Assembly: GCF_025567265.1 (NCBI RefSeq)
Contig: NZ_JAOQJW010000006.1
Coordinates: 62,001 to 126,000 of the forward strand
Length of the DNA: 64,000 bases
Reading direction: 5' to 3'
Origin: Dorea_A amylophila
GTDB taxonomy: Bacteria; Bacillota; Clostridia; Lachnospirales; Lachnospiraceae
A program made the translations under genes and the position numbers. Within the stretch, counting starts at the first letter, position 1, and each line of letters starts with the position of its first letter. Shown here piece after piece: positions 26,417 to 35,013 of this stretch. The notes below the pieces were generated by a model. That model did no database searches, was not told the origin of the DNA, and saw only the letters and a list, made by a program, of their open reading frames with translations.

Positions 26417-26833
26417 CTACCCTAAAATAATTCTCAATAGTACTTTATCCAACATAATCGTCCGGTTCCAAGGATTGATGATGATACCCTGAATGTTATC
26501 AGCTGTAATAGCAGAATTAAATAACTGTTTCATATCGGTAAGAAATGTAGACATTACGCTTCCGGAACCTTTGAGTTCTTCATCGAAGCTGGTAAATGCC
26601 GCCCACCATTTGCGGCCATCATCGGTCTGGATTGCCTGTATCTGGAGGCCGGAGGCAGCGGAAGAGGGATCTACTGCAATGATCAGTTCGCCATGTTCAT
26701 TCATGCGTCTGCGGATGACGGTCAGGACGTGAGCAAGCATTTCCTGAGATGGTTCCTGTTGAAGAGCTGCAATGGCAGATTCAATCTTGTTATTGCCCTG
26801 TAAAGTTTTATCGGTATGTGTATGGTCATTCAT
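26417..26833 (-). CDS. SseB-domain protein
   Basis: This 138-residue cytoplasmic protein has the features of the SseB N-terminal domain, such as GRKWWAAFTSFDEELKGSGS and a C-terminal GIIINPWNRTIMLDKVLLRIIL. SseB-type domains are widespread and poorly understood in Firmicutes; no enzymatic role is established. Its stop codon directly abuts the outer arm of the palindromic element. The minus-strand terminator of the upstream anti-sigma gene lies at 26911-26949, so it is probably a separate transcript. Confidence 0.7.
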   Translation of the reverse strand: MNDHTHTDKTLQGNNKIESAIAALQQEPSQEMLAHVLTVIRRRMNEHGELIIAVDPSSAASGLQIQAIQTDDGRKWWAAFTSFDEELKGSGSVMSTFLTDMKQLFNSAITADNIQGIIINPWNRTIMLDKVLLRIILG

Positions 26834-26910
26834 AATTGTGCAAAATCCTTTCTAGATAGATAATGGATACAGAGAACCTGTCAATGACAGCCTCGCTTGC
26901 ATATTTTTGT

Positions 26911-26949
26911 ATAAAAATATACGGACAGCAGGAGAGCCATCCGTATATT
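26911..26949 (-). terminator. terminator of the sigma/anti-sigma operon
   Basis: On the minus strand a 14-bp stem with mismatches (26949-26936 with 26929-26916, outer part AATATACGGA) is followed by T residues (the A run at 26911-26917 on the plus strand). Confidence 0.8.
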
Positions 26950-26979
26950 AATATAAAGTATTTCAGTTGGAAGAGCAAG

Positions 26980-27573
26980 CTAATTGAACTCCCATGGAGA
27001 AATATATTTATTTGGAGATGAAGCATATCCATTGTTATATTTCACTGTGACATATAAAGAGTCATCACCATCAACCAGTTTCACATAGCAGATATTATCT
27101 TTGTTGAATTTGTGTGTGATATCGATGGACTGATTTTTGTAATACAGGATGACGGAACCATCTTTTTCATATTCTATATCCGGAGCATTTAGTTCTTCCA
27201 TAATTTCTTCTTGTGTAAGGCTGCGTTCGGAGCCATCCTGGTTAAATGCAATGCCGCCTCCGCCAAATTCTTTATTTTTTCCGTCTTTATCTGCATAAGT
27301 TCCGGTATAAGAACCGTCAGAATTGATTGTTAAAGTAGCAGTTGTCTGATCTCCGTGGATCCAGAGCTGGACTTTACGTTGAATTCCGCCAAGATCGGAT
27401 GCGTAGGCTGTTCCGGTTCCGGCTGTTACGATCAGGCATGCGGCAACTGCGGCTGCTATTGTTTTTAATTTGTGCTTCCTATTTAAGATACTCATTTTGT
27501 CTACCTCCAGGGAAAAATTGACGGAGGCGGAAAGTGTATCAAAAGTCTGCTTGTATTTTTCTTTATTCGTCAT
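26980..27573 (-). CDS. putative membrane anti-sigma factor
   Basis: This 197-residue protein has a cytoplasmic N-terminus of about 36 residues, a single TM/signal-like helix (LKTIAAAVAACLIVTAGTG, ~37-57) and an extracytoplasmic domain rich in beta motifs (GSYTGTYADKDGK, YYKNQSIDITHKF). The N-terminus overlaps the end of the sigma factor gene by 11 bp. That arrangement and the topology are typical of ECF sigma/anti-sigma pairs in Clostridia (the DUF4179-like group). The sensing ligand is unknown. Confidence 0.7.
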   Translation of the reverse strand: MTNKEKYKQTFDTLSASVNFSLEVDKMSILNRKHKLKTIAAAVAACLIVTAGTGTAYASDLGGIQRKVQLWIHGDQTTATLTINSDGSYTGTYADKDGKNKEFGGGGIAFNQDGSERSLTQEEIMEELNAPDIEYEKDGSVILYYKNQSIDITHKFNKDNICYVKLVDGDDSLYVTVKYNNGYASSPNKYISPWEFN

Positions 27574-28045
27574 CGTTCCATTCCTCCTTTAAGGTTTCTT
27601 TGAGAAGAGCACGTCCGCGGGAAAGCCGGGTCTTTACATTGCTGACAGAAAGATGCAGGATATCACTGATCTCTTGTGTTGTATAATCTTCATAGTAAAA
27701 GAGATGCAGGACAATTCGGTATTTTTCAGGAAGTTTCATTACTGTATCAAACAGAGTTTCTGATTCCGGTGTTTCGAAGGTTAATGTTTCCATATATTCT
27801 TCTAAGTTGCATTTATTTCTGTGCCAGAATGAGCGGGTGATATTCTTTGCTTTATTGATCGCAACCCGGATCAGCCAGGCACGGATATGTTCTTCTGTAT
27901 CAAACTCTTTTTTATATGTGTGATACTGAATAAATGTATCCTGAACGACATCTTCTGCATCTTGTTGGTTCCTGCATATATTAAATGCAATCGCATACAG
28001 ATGCTTTTGATATCGTTCGATTAAAACTTGTGTTGCTGGTTTCAT
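27563..28045 (-). CDS. ECF-type RNA polymerase sigma factor
   Basis: This 160-residue sigma-70 family protein has region 2 (YAIAFNICRNQQDAEDVVQDTFIQYHTY, then EEHIRAWLIRVAINKAKN) and region 4 (LPEKYRIVLHLFYYEDYTTQEISDILHLSVSNVKTRLSRGR). Regions 1 and 3 are missing, as expected for the group 4 (ECF) class. It is followed by its probable anti-sigma factor with overlapping genes. The promoter recognised is unknown, but autoregulation of the 28046-28260 region is usual for such pairs. Confidence 0.92.
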   Translation of the reverse strand: MKPATQVLIERYQKHLYAIAFNICRNQQDAEDVVQDTFIQYHTYKKEFDTEEHIRAWLIRVAINKAKNITRSFWHRNKCNLEEYMETLTFETPESETLFDTVMKLPEKYRIVLHLFYYEDYTTQEISDILHLSVSNVKTRLSRGRALLKETLKEEWNDDE

Positions 28046-28261
28046 GAGTACTCCTTTTTGGTGTTAGTGGGAAAACAGATATTCATTTCTTAAGGCCTTT
28101 CACTTATAATACAAATGAAAATATGGAAAGGTTACAAATGGAGGTAAGAATATATGTTTTAACTATATCTTACTATCGAGCATAAGCATTTTACATTTTA
28201 AAATATACGTTGTAAACTATATTATGAAAAAATAACTTCGAAATAAGAGGTGAAAGATAAA

Positions 28262-28789
28262 ATGTATCTGGTATCGGTGTATTTTGATGATAAAAGTAAT
28301 AAAATAATTTCTGATTATATCAATAAGATTGCACAAAAGACAGGAAATACTTTTATGACGGACAATCACGTTCCACCTCATCTGACGATAATGTCAGTAG
28401 AGGCAAGGGAGGAAGATAAATTGACAGAGGTGATGGGAAAGGTGGAGAGATATCTGACAAAAGGACAGATCCAGCTGGTCTCTGTCGGAGTGTTATTGCC
28501 ATATGTATTGTATGTGACACCGGTCCTGAATCTGTATCTGGAAGATATGATCGAACAGGTACATGATATGGTAAAGAATATTCCGGAAGTCAGGATGAGC
28601 CGGTATTATCAGCCAATGCAGTGCCTTCCTCATATCACACTGGGAAAGAAGCTTTCAAAAGAGCAGATGCAGGAAGCATTTGCAGTTATGCAGGAACAAT
28701 TCGTACCGATGGAAGTTACGGTATCGGAGATCGGGCTGGCGAAGACCAATCCACATCAGGATCTTATAAGAGTAGAATTAAATGATTGA
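28262..28789 (+). CDS. 2H phosphoesterase (2'-5' RNA ligase family)
   Basis: This 175-residue protein has the two HxT motifs of the 2H superfamily: PPHLTIMS (H40, T42) and LPHITLGK near residue 126. Members act on 2'-5' or cyclic phosphodiester bonds in RNA or small nucleotides; the in vivo substrate in Clostridia is not known. ATG 28262 is chosen with AGAGGTG upstream; an in-frame GTG at 28250 is inside that site. The next gene starts 17 bp downstream, suggesting one transcript. Confidence 0.85.
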   Translation: MYLVSVYFDDKSNKIISDYINKIAQKTGNTFMTDNHVPPHLTIMSVEAREEDKLTEVMGKVERYLTKGQIQLVSVGVLLPYVLYVTPVLNLYLEDMIEQVHDMVKNIPEVRMSRYYQPMQCLPHITLGKKLSKEQMQEAFAVMQEQFVPMEVTVSEIGLAKTNPHQDLIRVELND

Positions 28790-28806
28790 TTGCGGTGGAA
28801 AATAAA

Positions 28807-29427
28807 ATGATTAACAGAGAAGATATGCTGGCACTGACCAGAAGAATGACAGTAAAGCGAACATCCATGACAAGAATTGCAGGAGGATATCTGGACCGGG
28901 ATGGATATATAGACGGAACATTTAACACTGGATTTTTGAAATTGAGTCCGGATGAGAAAGAAAAAAATTTACAGATAGCAAAATCCATTCCATTTGCAGA
29001 TACGAATAAAAATCTGAAAGAATATGCATTTTCCGATGAGAAGACGAAAGGCGACAGTATGTGGAAACTGTTAATGGGAATGCGTGCGTGCGGTCTGAAA
29101 AATGATGCACTGATGGAGACTTTTTATGAAATTGTTGGTGAACGATATCAGTCAGAGGGAGACTATGCCATTTTCGTATTTCATGACCGATACGATATTC
29201 CGGCAAAAGGAAAAGATCATGTCCGTCAGGGTGAATCTGAAGAAATGTTTGAATACTTAATCTGTGCTATCTGTCCGGTAAGTGGAGATTACGAACCGGG
29301 AGAACCGGAATGTGGATTCTTATTTCCGGCATATATGGACGGCGGGGCGGCCATGAATTATGTGGATGTATATCAGAAGAATCAGGAATATCCGCATACA
29401 GAGCTTTTGAAATTACTTGGAGTATGA
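28807..29427 (+). CDS. DUF4317-like protein
   Basis: This 206-residue protein begins MINREDMLALTRRMTVKRTSMTRIAGGYLDRDGYIDGTF, which resembles the start of DUF4317 proteins of Firmicutes (an N-terminal 'RITRI.G.Y.D' pattern). It has no TM helix and no recognised catalytic motif. Typical DUF4317 proteins are, as I recall, nearly twice this length, so this is a short or divergent member. It ends cleanly at 29427. The function is unknown. Confidence 0.55.
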   Translation: MINREDMLALTRRMTVKRTSMTRIAGGYLDRDGYIDGTFNTGFLKLSPDEKEKNLQIAKSIPFADTNKNLKEYAFSDEKTKGDSMWKLLMGMRACGLKNDALMETFYEIVGERYQSEGDYAIFVFHDRYDIPAKGKDHVRQGESEEMFEYLICAICPVSGDYEPGEPECGFLFPAYMDGGAAMNYVDVYQKNQEYPHTELLKLLGV

Positions 29428-29532
29428 TGAGATAGAGAAAATTTCTTATAAAGGTGTTTAATGGTTTCAAATTCATCTGGGATATCTTATAATATAAATG
29501 ATTGAGTTTAGAGGAAAAGGTAGGAATATACA

Positions 29533-31257
29533 ATGCATACAATGAAAAAATTCATTCGGTATTATGCCCCGTATAAGGCGGTATTCTTTCTGGATCTGAT
29601 CTGTGCGGCAGTCATAAGTCTGGTGGATCTCGCATTTCCACAGATTTTACGTACGCTTACGAAGACGTTGTTTACAGAATCAGCAGATCACATACTGCAT
29701 GCCTTGCTTCCGATTGGGGCAGGATTGCTTGTAATTTATATATTACAGGCGCTTTGTAAATATTATGTAAGCTATCAGGGACATATGATGGGAGCCAATA
29801 TGGAACGTGATATGAGGCAGCAGCTTTTTGATCACTATGAAAAACTGTCATTCTCATATTATGACCAGAATAATTCGGGGCAGATGATGAGTAAGCTGGT
29901 ATCGGATCTTTTCGATATCTCGGAGTTTGCACATCATGGACCGGAGAACTTATTTATTTCACTGATCAAGATTATCGGTTCGTTCATATTCCTGTTTCTG
30001 ATCAACTGGAGACTGGCAATACCGCTTCTGGTTCTGGTAGTGTTCATGTTGTTCTTCTCGTACGGGCAGAATAAGAAGATGCAGGCGACATTCATGGACA
30101 ACCGGCGTAAGATCGGGGATGTTAATTCGAGTCTTCAGGATACACTGGCCGGGATCCGTGTTGTACAGTCCTTTGCAAATGAAGAGATTGAACGGGAGAA
30201 GTTCCGAAAAAGCAACCAGGGATTTCTGCGTTCCAAGGATGCCAATTATAAATGTATGGGAAGCTTTATGAGCGGCAACCTGTTTTTTCAGGGGATGATG
30301 TATCTGGTAACGCTGGTATTCGGAGGATGGCTGATCGCACATGGGAAGATGGAGGCAGCGGATCTTGCGATGTACGCACTCTATATTGGGATCTTTATCA
30401 GCCCGATACAGATTCTAGTCGAGCTTACTGAGATGATGCAGAAAGGACTGTCCGGATTCCGCAGATTTCTGGATGTGGTAGAGACCGAGCCGGAGATCGT
30501 GAATGCACTGGACGCAGAATCAATAGATGAAGTAAACGGACACATTTCTTATGAAAATGTATCGTTTCATTATAGCGACGATGATACACCGGTGCTTTCT
30601 AATGTTACATTCGACATTCCGGCAGGAAAATCCGTGGCTTTAGTCGGACCTTCGGGAAGTGGTAAGACGACGATCTGCTCTCTGCTTCCGAGATTCTATG
30701 ATGTAACAGGCGGACGTGTTACGATTGACGGAAAAGATGTCCGGGATCTGACACTGGAAAGTCTGCGTAATCAGATCGGACTGGTACAGCAGGATGTGTA
30801 TCTGTTCTGTGGAAGTATTAAAGAGAATATCGCATATGGGAAGCCGGGAGCATCTATGGAAGAGATTGAAGACGCAGCAAGGAAAGCGAACATTCATGAT
30901 TTTATTATGGAACTGCCGGACGGATATGATACATTTGTTGGTGAACGTGGAACAAGACTTTCCGGCGGACAGAAACAGAGAATCTCGATTGCAAGAGTAT
31001 TTCTTAAGAATCCGTCAATCCTGATTCTAGATGAGGCGACAAGTGCACTGGATAATGAGAGCGAACGCTGGATCCAGAAGAGTCTGGAAGAGCTTGCAAA
31101 GAACCGGACAACGATTACGATCGCGCATCGATTATCAACAATCCGCAATGCGGATGAGATCCTTGTAGTGGCAGATAATGGAATCGCAGAGCGTGGAACA
31201 CATGAAGAACTGTTAAAACAGGGCGGAATCTATGCGCATTATAATGAGATGGGATAG
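29533..31257 (+). CDS. ABC exporter (fused permease-ATPase, homodimer type)
   Basis: This 574-residue half-transporter has a six-helix type-1 exporter domain (residues ~1-320) and an NBD with all canonical elements: Walker A GPSGSGKTT, Q-loop QQDVYLF, signature RLSGGQKQR, Walker B ILILDEATSALD and H-loop AHRLST. Because both ATPase half-sites are intact it can work as a homodimer, unlike the pair at 6.7-10.2 kb. GAGGAAAAGG lies upstream of ATG 29533 at a long spacing. The substrate is unknown (MsbA/multidrug-like). It stands alone. Confidence 0.92.
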   Translation: MHTMKKFIRYYAPYKAVFFLDLICAAVISLVDLAFPQILRTLTKTLFTESADHILHALLPIGAGLLVIYILQALCKYYVSYQGHMMGANMERDMRQQLFDHYEKLSFSYYDQNNSGQMMSKLVSDLFDISEFAHHGPENLFISLIKIIGSFIFLFLINWRLAIPLLVLVVFMLFFSYGQNKKMQATFMDNRRKIGDVNSSLQDTLAGIRVVQSFANEEIEREKFRKSNQGFLRSKDANYKCMGSFMSGNLFFQGMMYLVTLVFGGWLIAHGKMEAADLAMYALYIGIFISPIQILVELTEMMQKGLSGFRRFLDVVETEPEIVNALDAESIDEVNGHISYENVSFHYSDDDTPVLSNVTFDIPAGKSVALVGPSGSGKTTICSLLPRFYDVTGGRVTIDGKDVRDLTLESLRNQIGLVQQDVYLFCGSIKENIAYGKPGASMEEIEDAARKANIHDFIMELPDGYDTFVGERGTRLSGGQKQRISIARVFLKNPSILILDEATSALDNESERWIQKSLEELAKNRTTITIAHRLSTIRNADEILVVADNGIAERGTHEELLKQGGIYAHYNEMG

Positions 31258-31492
31258 GCAGAAGATAAGAAAAACGGAAGCTGTTCTGTGAGTAGAAACA
31301 TAAAAATTATCAATAAAGAAATTTGCAAAAGAAAAAGATTGTCGTGAAAAGAATATATGATATAATTTACAAAGATATCAGCGGCAGAAAAGACAGTGCA
31401 AAACTGTAAAGGAACAGTAGAAATGATTGATATCAGTGAATAAAAACGGCCACAGAATAAGGCGGCAAATCATAAGAAACAGAGGTAGAATT

Positions 31493-32479
31493 ATGGGAAA
31501 AATCAGAATTGGTATCGTTGGATACGGTAACATCGGACGCGGAGTAGAGCAGTCTATCAAGCGTAATGATGATATGGAATTAAAAGCAGTATTTACAAGA
31601 AGAGATCCTGCAAGTGTAAAGATCCAGACAGAAGGGGCAGAAGTAAAGCACTTTGATGATATGGAAGCTATGAAAGATGAGATCGATGTAATGATCCTCT
31701 GCGGCGGATCAGCAACAGACCTTCCGGTAATCGGACCGAAGGTAGCAGCATCATTCAATACCATTGACAGCTTTGATACACATGCTAAGATCCCTGAGTA
31801 TTTTGCAAATGTAGATAAAGCAGCAAAAGAAGGAAAGAATGTAAGTATTATCTCAGTAGGCTGGGATCCGGGAATGTTCTCTCTGAATCGTCTGTATGCA
31901 GAGTCTATCCTGGTACAGGGAAGCACTTATACATTCTGGGGAAAAGGGGTCAGCCAGGGACACTCTGATGCAATCCGCCGTATCGAAGGTGTGAAGAACG
32001 GAATCCAGTATACGGTACCGATCGAAGCAGCGGTTGACCAGGTAAGAAGCGGAAGCGAACCGGAGTTGACAACAAGACAGAAACATTTAAGAGAGTGTTA
32101 TGTAGTAGCAGAAGAAGGAGCAGATAAAGCAGCCATTGAAGAGGCAATCAAGACAATGCCGAACTACTTTGATGAATATGATACAACGGTAACATTTATC
32201 ACAGAAGAAGAATTAAAAGAAAACCACAGCAAGATGCCTCACGGTGGATTCGTGATCCGTACCGGTGAGACAGGATGCGAAGGCAACAAGCATGTGATCG
32301 AATATTCTCTGAAACTGGATTCCAACCCGGAATTCACAGGAAGTGTTCTGGTGGCTTATGCACGTGCAGCACACAGACTTTCACAGAAAGGTGAATCAGG
32401 AGCAAGAAGCGTATTTGATATCGCACCGGCTATGTTGTCTCAGATGACACCGGAAGAGTTAAGAGCACATATGCTGTAA
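31493..32479 (+). CDS. ddh: meso-diaminopimelate D-dehydrogenase
   Basis: This 328-residue NADPH-dependent enzyme makes meso-diaminopimelate in one step from tetrahydrodipicolinate and ammonia, for lysine and peptidoglycan. The Rossmann motif GIVGYGNIGRGVEQ starts at residue 6. The segments SVGWDPGMFSLNR and FWGKGVSQGHSDAIRRI are characteristic of Ddh. The C-terminal AYARAAHRLSQKGESGARSVFDI closes the dimer domain. ATG 31493 follows AGAGGTAGAATT; an in-frame ATG at 31427 would add 22 residues without a ribosome site. It is a monocistronic gene ending in a strong terminator. Confidence 0.93.
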   Translation: MGKIRIGIVGYGNIGRGVEQSIKRNDDMELKAVFTRRDPASVKIQTEGAEVKHFDDMEAMKDEIDVMILCGGSATDLPVIGPKVAASFNTIDSFDTHAKIPEYFANVDKAAKEGKNVSIISVGWDPGMFSLNRLYAESILVQGSTYTFWGKGVSQGHSDAIRRIEGVKNGIQYTVPIEAAVDQVRSGSEPELTTRQKHLRECYVVAEEGADKAAIEEAIKTMPNYFDEYDTTVTFITEEELKENHSKMPHGGFVIRTGETGCEGNKHVIEYSLKLDSNPEFTGSVLVAYARAAHRLSQKGESGARSVFDIAPAMLSQMTPEELRAHML

Positions 32480-32481
32480 TA

Positions 32482-32524
32482 CCAACAGGGACAGGAAAAA
32501 TGGTTTTTTTCCTGTCCCTGTTGG
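32482..32524. terminator. bidirectional terminator between ddh and the ThrE-type gene
   Basis: A 19-bp stem (32482-32500 with 32506-32524) with a tiny loop has A- and T-tracts within the apical part of the stem. It serves the converging genes on both strands. Confidence 0.85.
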
Positions 32525-32565
32525 CTTTAAGAAGAGCGTAAATAAATTCTATAAAATGAAAGATT

Positions 32566-33912
32566 TTACGTACAATACCGGAACGTATGATCCGTCAAAA
32601 TTCTAGCAAATATAAGTCCCAGCGGCAACATCACAATAATCATAATCGCAGAAGTAAACCATGAAACCGCATCCGTCAGGGACATAATCCCGAAATTATA
32701 AATCGCACGGTACAGGTAAAGTCCTGGAACCATGATCACGATAGAAGGCACGGTAAGCGAGATTCTTGGATATCCATTACTCTTTTTAATAAAAGAAGCA
32801 AGCAATCCGGCAATCAGAGCCCCGATAAATGCGGCGGCGGCCGGAGGCATATGTGTGAAATCAACAAGTTCAAGCCGGAGTGTATTGGCAATGGCACCAA
32901 TAAATGCAGCCGTTGCCGCCATCGAATGAGAACTGTTAAACATGATCGAGAAACCGAATACTCCGCAAAAGCTTGCAATCACACGGAAAATCAGACGGGC
33001 AGCGGCACTTAGATGCAGTGCCGTAAAATCGGCCGGTTCCAGATGCAGAAGTAAAGCCATGATCCATGCAAATAAAGTGGCAACCATAACGATAATGATT
33101 GCATAAGTAAGCCGCTCCAGTCCCGAACGCAGATCCAGCTTTGCAAGGTCGATCCCGCTTGTGATAAATGGAAATCCCGGGATGATGAACAGCATCGAGC
33201 AGATATAACCAGCTTCATGAAATTCCGGAATGTGAAAGACAAGTTCCGCAAGTTTCAGAAAGACTGCATAGGTAAAACATGCTGCTGAAACAGAGACTGC
33301 TATATTCAAAAACAGTGTGTAATGGTGTTTGATCAGTTTCGTACGGATCAGATTACCAATCCCGGCGGCAATAAAAGCAAGAGCCATCTCAACCGGTCCG
33401 CCTCCGAGTAAAAAAGTAAAACCGCAACAGGCAAGAGCTGCGGCAAGCCCCAGCTTTGCAGGTGAATAAAGAGCATGGATTTCTTCAATTTCATCCAGTC
33501 GTTTATGGATATCTTCACCGGTCATATGTGCTTCTTCTTCCGGAAAATGATCTACAAACTGTTCCATGCGGTAAAGCTTGGAGGTATTCACTCCCGTATT
33601 GGCAATACTCAACGACTGGGAAATACAATCGTTTCCATCAAAACAGTTAAATACAATGGACATCAATCCCACGTCTACCGTACAGGTTACACCAAGCTCT
33701 TTGGAAAGCCGGTTCATGGAAGTCCGTACACGCCATGCGCCGGTTCCACAGGAGAGCATGATTAACCCAACACGGCCGATGACAGAAGCTTTCTCGATCA
33801 GTCCGGCTTCTGCAATCAACACATTACTGTCATCATTGGCGTAGTCATGCCATGGAATCTCCATATGATTTTTTTCCATAATATCAATAAAGTCAGAATT
33901 AGTTGTCTGCAT
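32566..33912 (-). CDS. threonine/serine exporter family protein (ThrE-type fusion)
   Basis: This 448-residue membrane protein combines the N-terminal ThrP-like cytoplasmic part (residues ~35-140, VIGRVGLIMLSCGTGAWRVRTSMNRLSKELGV) with about ten TM helices, covering the DUF1212 and DUF3815 halves in one chain. The family exports threonine and serine, or imports and exports dicarboxylates in related groups. The segment GGGPVEMALAFIAAGIGN and the later PPAAAAFIGALIAGLLASFI are typical. It overlaps the upstream gene by 14 bp, so the two are coupled. Confidence 0.85.
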   Translation of the reverse strand: MQTTNSDFIDIMEKNHMEIPWHDYANDDSNVLIAEAGLIEKASVIGRVGLIMLSCGTGAWRVRTSMNRLSKELGVTCTVDVGLMSIVFNCFDGNDCISQSLSIANTGVNTSKLYRMEQFVDHFPEEEAHMTGEDIHKRLDEIEEIHALYSPAKLGLAAALACCGFTFLLGGGPVEMALAFIAAGIGNLIRTKLIKHHYTLFLNIAVSVSAACFTYAVFLKLAELVFHIPEFHEAGYICSMLFIIPGFPFITSGIDLAKLDLRSGLERLTYAIIIVMVATLFAWIMALLLHLEPADFTALHLSAAARLIFRVIASFCGVFGFSIMFNSSHSMAATAAFIGAIANTLRLELVDFTHMPPAAAAFIGALIAGLLASFIKKSNGYPRISLTVPSIVIMVPGLYLYRAIYNFGIMSLTDAVSWFTSAIMIIVMLPLGLIFARILTDHTFRYCT

Positions 33913-34666
33913 AAATGATCGCCTCTGCTTTGGAAACGTGGCGTTCCAGATTTTTTAAGAAATGTGAATTCGGAAGGAAAACTCCGATCTCATCATAACG
34001 GGTATTATCTTCAACAAGAGAATCCTGTCCATAGAATACATAGGACATAGGAAGCTCTTTCTGAAGTTTTATGACAATATCCAAAATAGCAGAATAAGCT
34101 TCTGCTTCGGTTTCTTTTAATTTTACGGTATCCGGTAATTCACGGATCAACAGTACACCATTATTCTTTTCCAAAATGTTTTGTTCCGGTTCCATATCGT
34201 CAGATGTATAAGAATGGCTGTAGCGGTATGCCTGTGCCAGAAAAATATTCTTTGGAGCTCCGAGATCTGTATATATCTCATGGAAATGACGGTATTCCCG
34301 TTCATGAATCGATCTCTTATATTCAGGAAGTAACATTCCGTTTTCATCTGTCATGATCATCGGATTCTGTTTTCCGTCCGCATTGAACCGATAGGGAATC
34401 AGGAATGCATTTCTTAAAAGATCAAAGACTGTATTCTGACAGATAGCCATCAGAAACGCAGATAAATCCCGATTGCGATAAGAATTAAAAAGAGCCTGTG
34501 CGAATTCTGTAGATGACGGAGAATCGGGAAGGTCTACCCCATCGTTACTGAATAAATAACTGCAGAATGTTTCCATCAGTTTTTCACATGCCCATTTATC
34601 TTCGGATATTTTCTTAAATAAGATTTCTGATTTTTCTTCTCTGGGAAAAAGTGTTTTTTCCTCCAT
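33899..34666 (-). CDS. conserved hypothetical protein coupled to ThrE-type exporter
   Basis: This 255-residue soluble protein is acidic, with no signal peptide or TM helix. Recognisable stretches include ACEKLMETFCSYLFSNDG and a C-terminal YVFYGQDSLVEDNTRYDEIG. I do not recognise the family. Its stop overlaps the start of the exporter gene by 14 bp, implying co-translation and perhaps a shared role in amino-acid homeostasis. It is the first gene of the minus-strand operon. Confidence 0.55.
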   Translation of the reverse strand: MEEKTLFPREEKSEILFKKISEDKWACEKLMETFCSYLFSNDGVDLPDSPSSTEFAQALFNSYRNRDLSAFLMAICQNTVFDLLRNAFLIPYRFNADGKQNPMIMTDENGMLLPEYKRSIHEREYRHFHEIYTDLGAPKNIFLAQAYRYSHSYTSDDMEPEQNILEKNNGVLLIRELPDTVKLKETEAEAYSAILDIVIKLQKELPMSYVFYGQDSLVEDNTRYDEIGVFLPNSHFLKNLERHVSKAEAIIYADN

Positions 34667-35013
34667 AATAAAGCGCTTCCTTTCATATTTTCATCCAAAT
34701 AAATTATACAACTGTGATAAAAATAAGTGAAAACTATAATTGATATAATGGATATATGATTATGGTATGCCGGAGAAGTTATCGGTGGCAGCTTCTGTAG
34801 ATAGTCGGTTGATGATTTGAAAGGGATATTTGATATAGTTTAAAACTATGACAAATACACATTTTTTTGTATTATACAAGTTTATCAAAACAAATTATAA
34901 TAAATCCATCGATCGAGAACATCATCAAGAATATGAAAAATATAAAAGAAAGCCATCAGGGACAACAAAAAAGACAGAAAACCTAAGTCCCTGCCGGCAA
35001 GGAGGAAATAATC
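34667..35013 (+). other. intergenic leader of the MetE-like gene
   Basis: No gene is seen in these 347 bases. A TATAAT lies at 34744-34749. It is followed by a hairpin whose stem is AGAAG (34774-34778) with CTTCT (34792-34796) around the motif ATCGGTGGCAG. A second hairpin pairs CAGGGAC (34957-34963) with GTCCCTG (34987-34993) over an A-rich loop, ending just before the ribosome site AAGGAGG (34999-35005). These could be regulatory, but no known SAM or methionine riboswitch class is recognised. Confidence 0.4.
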
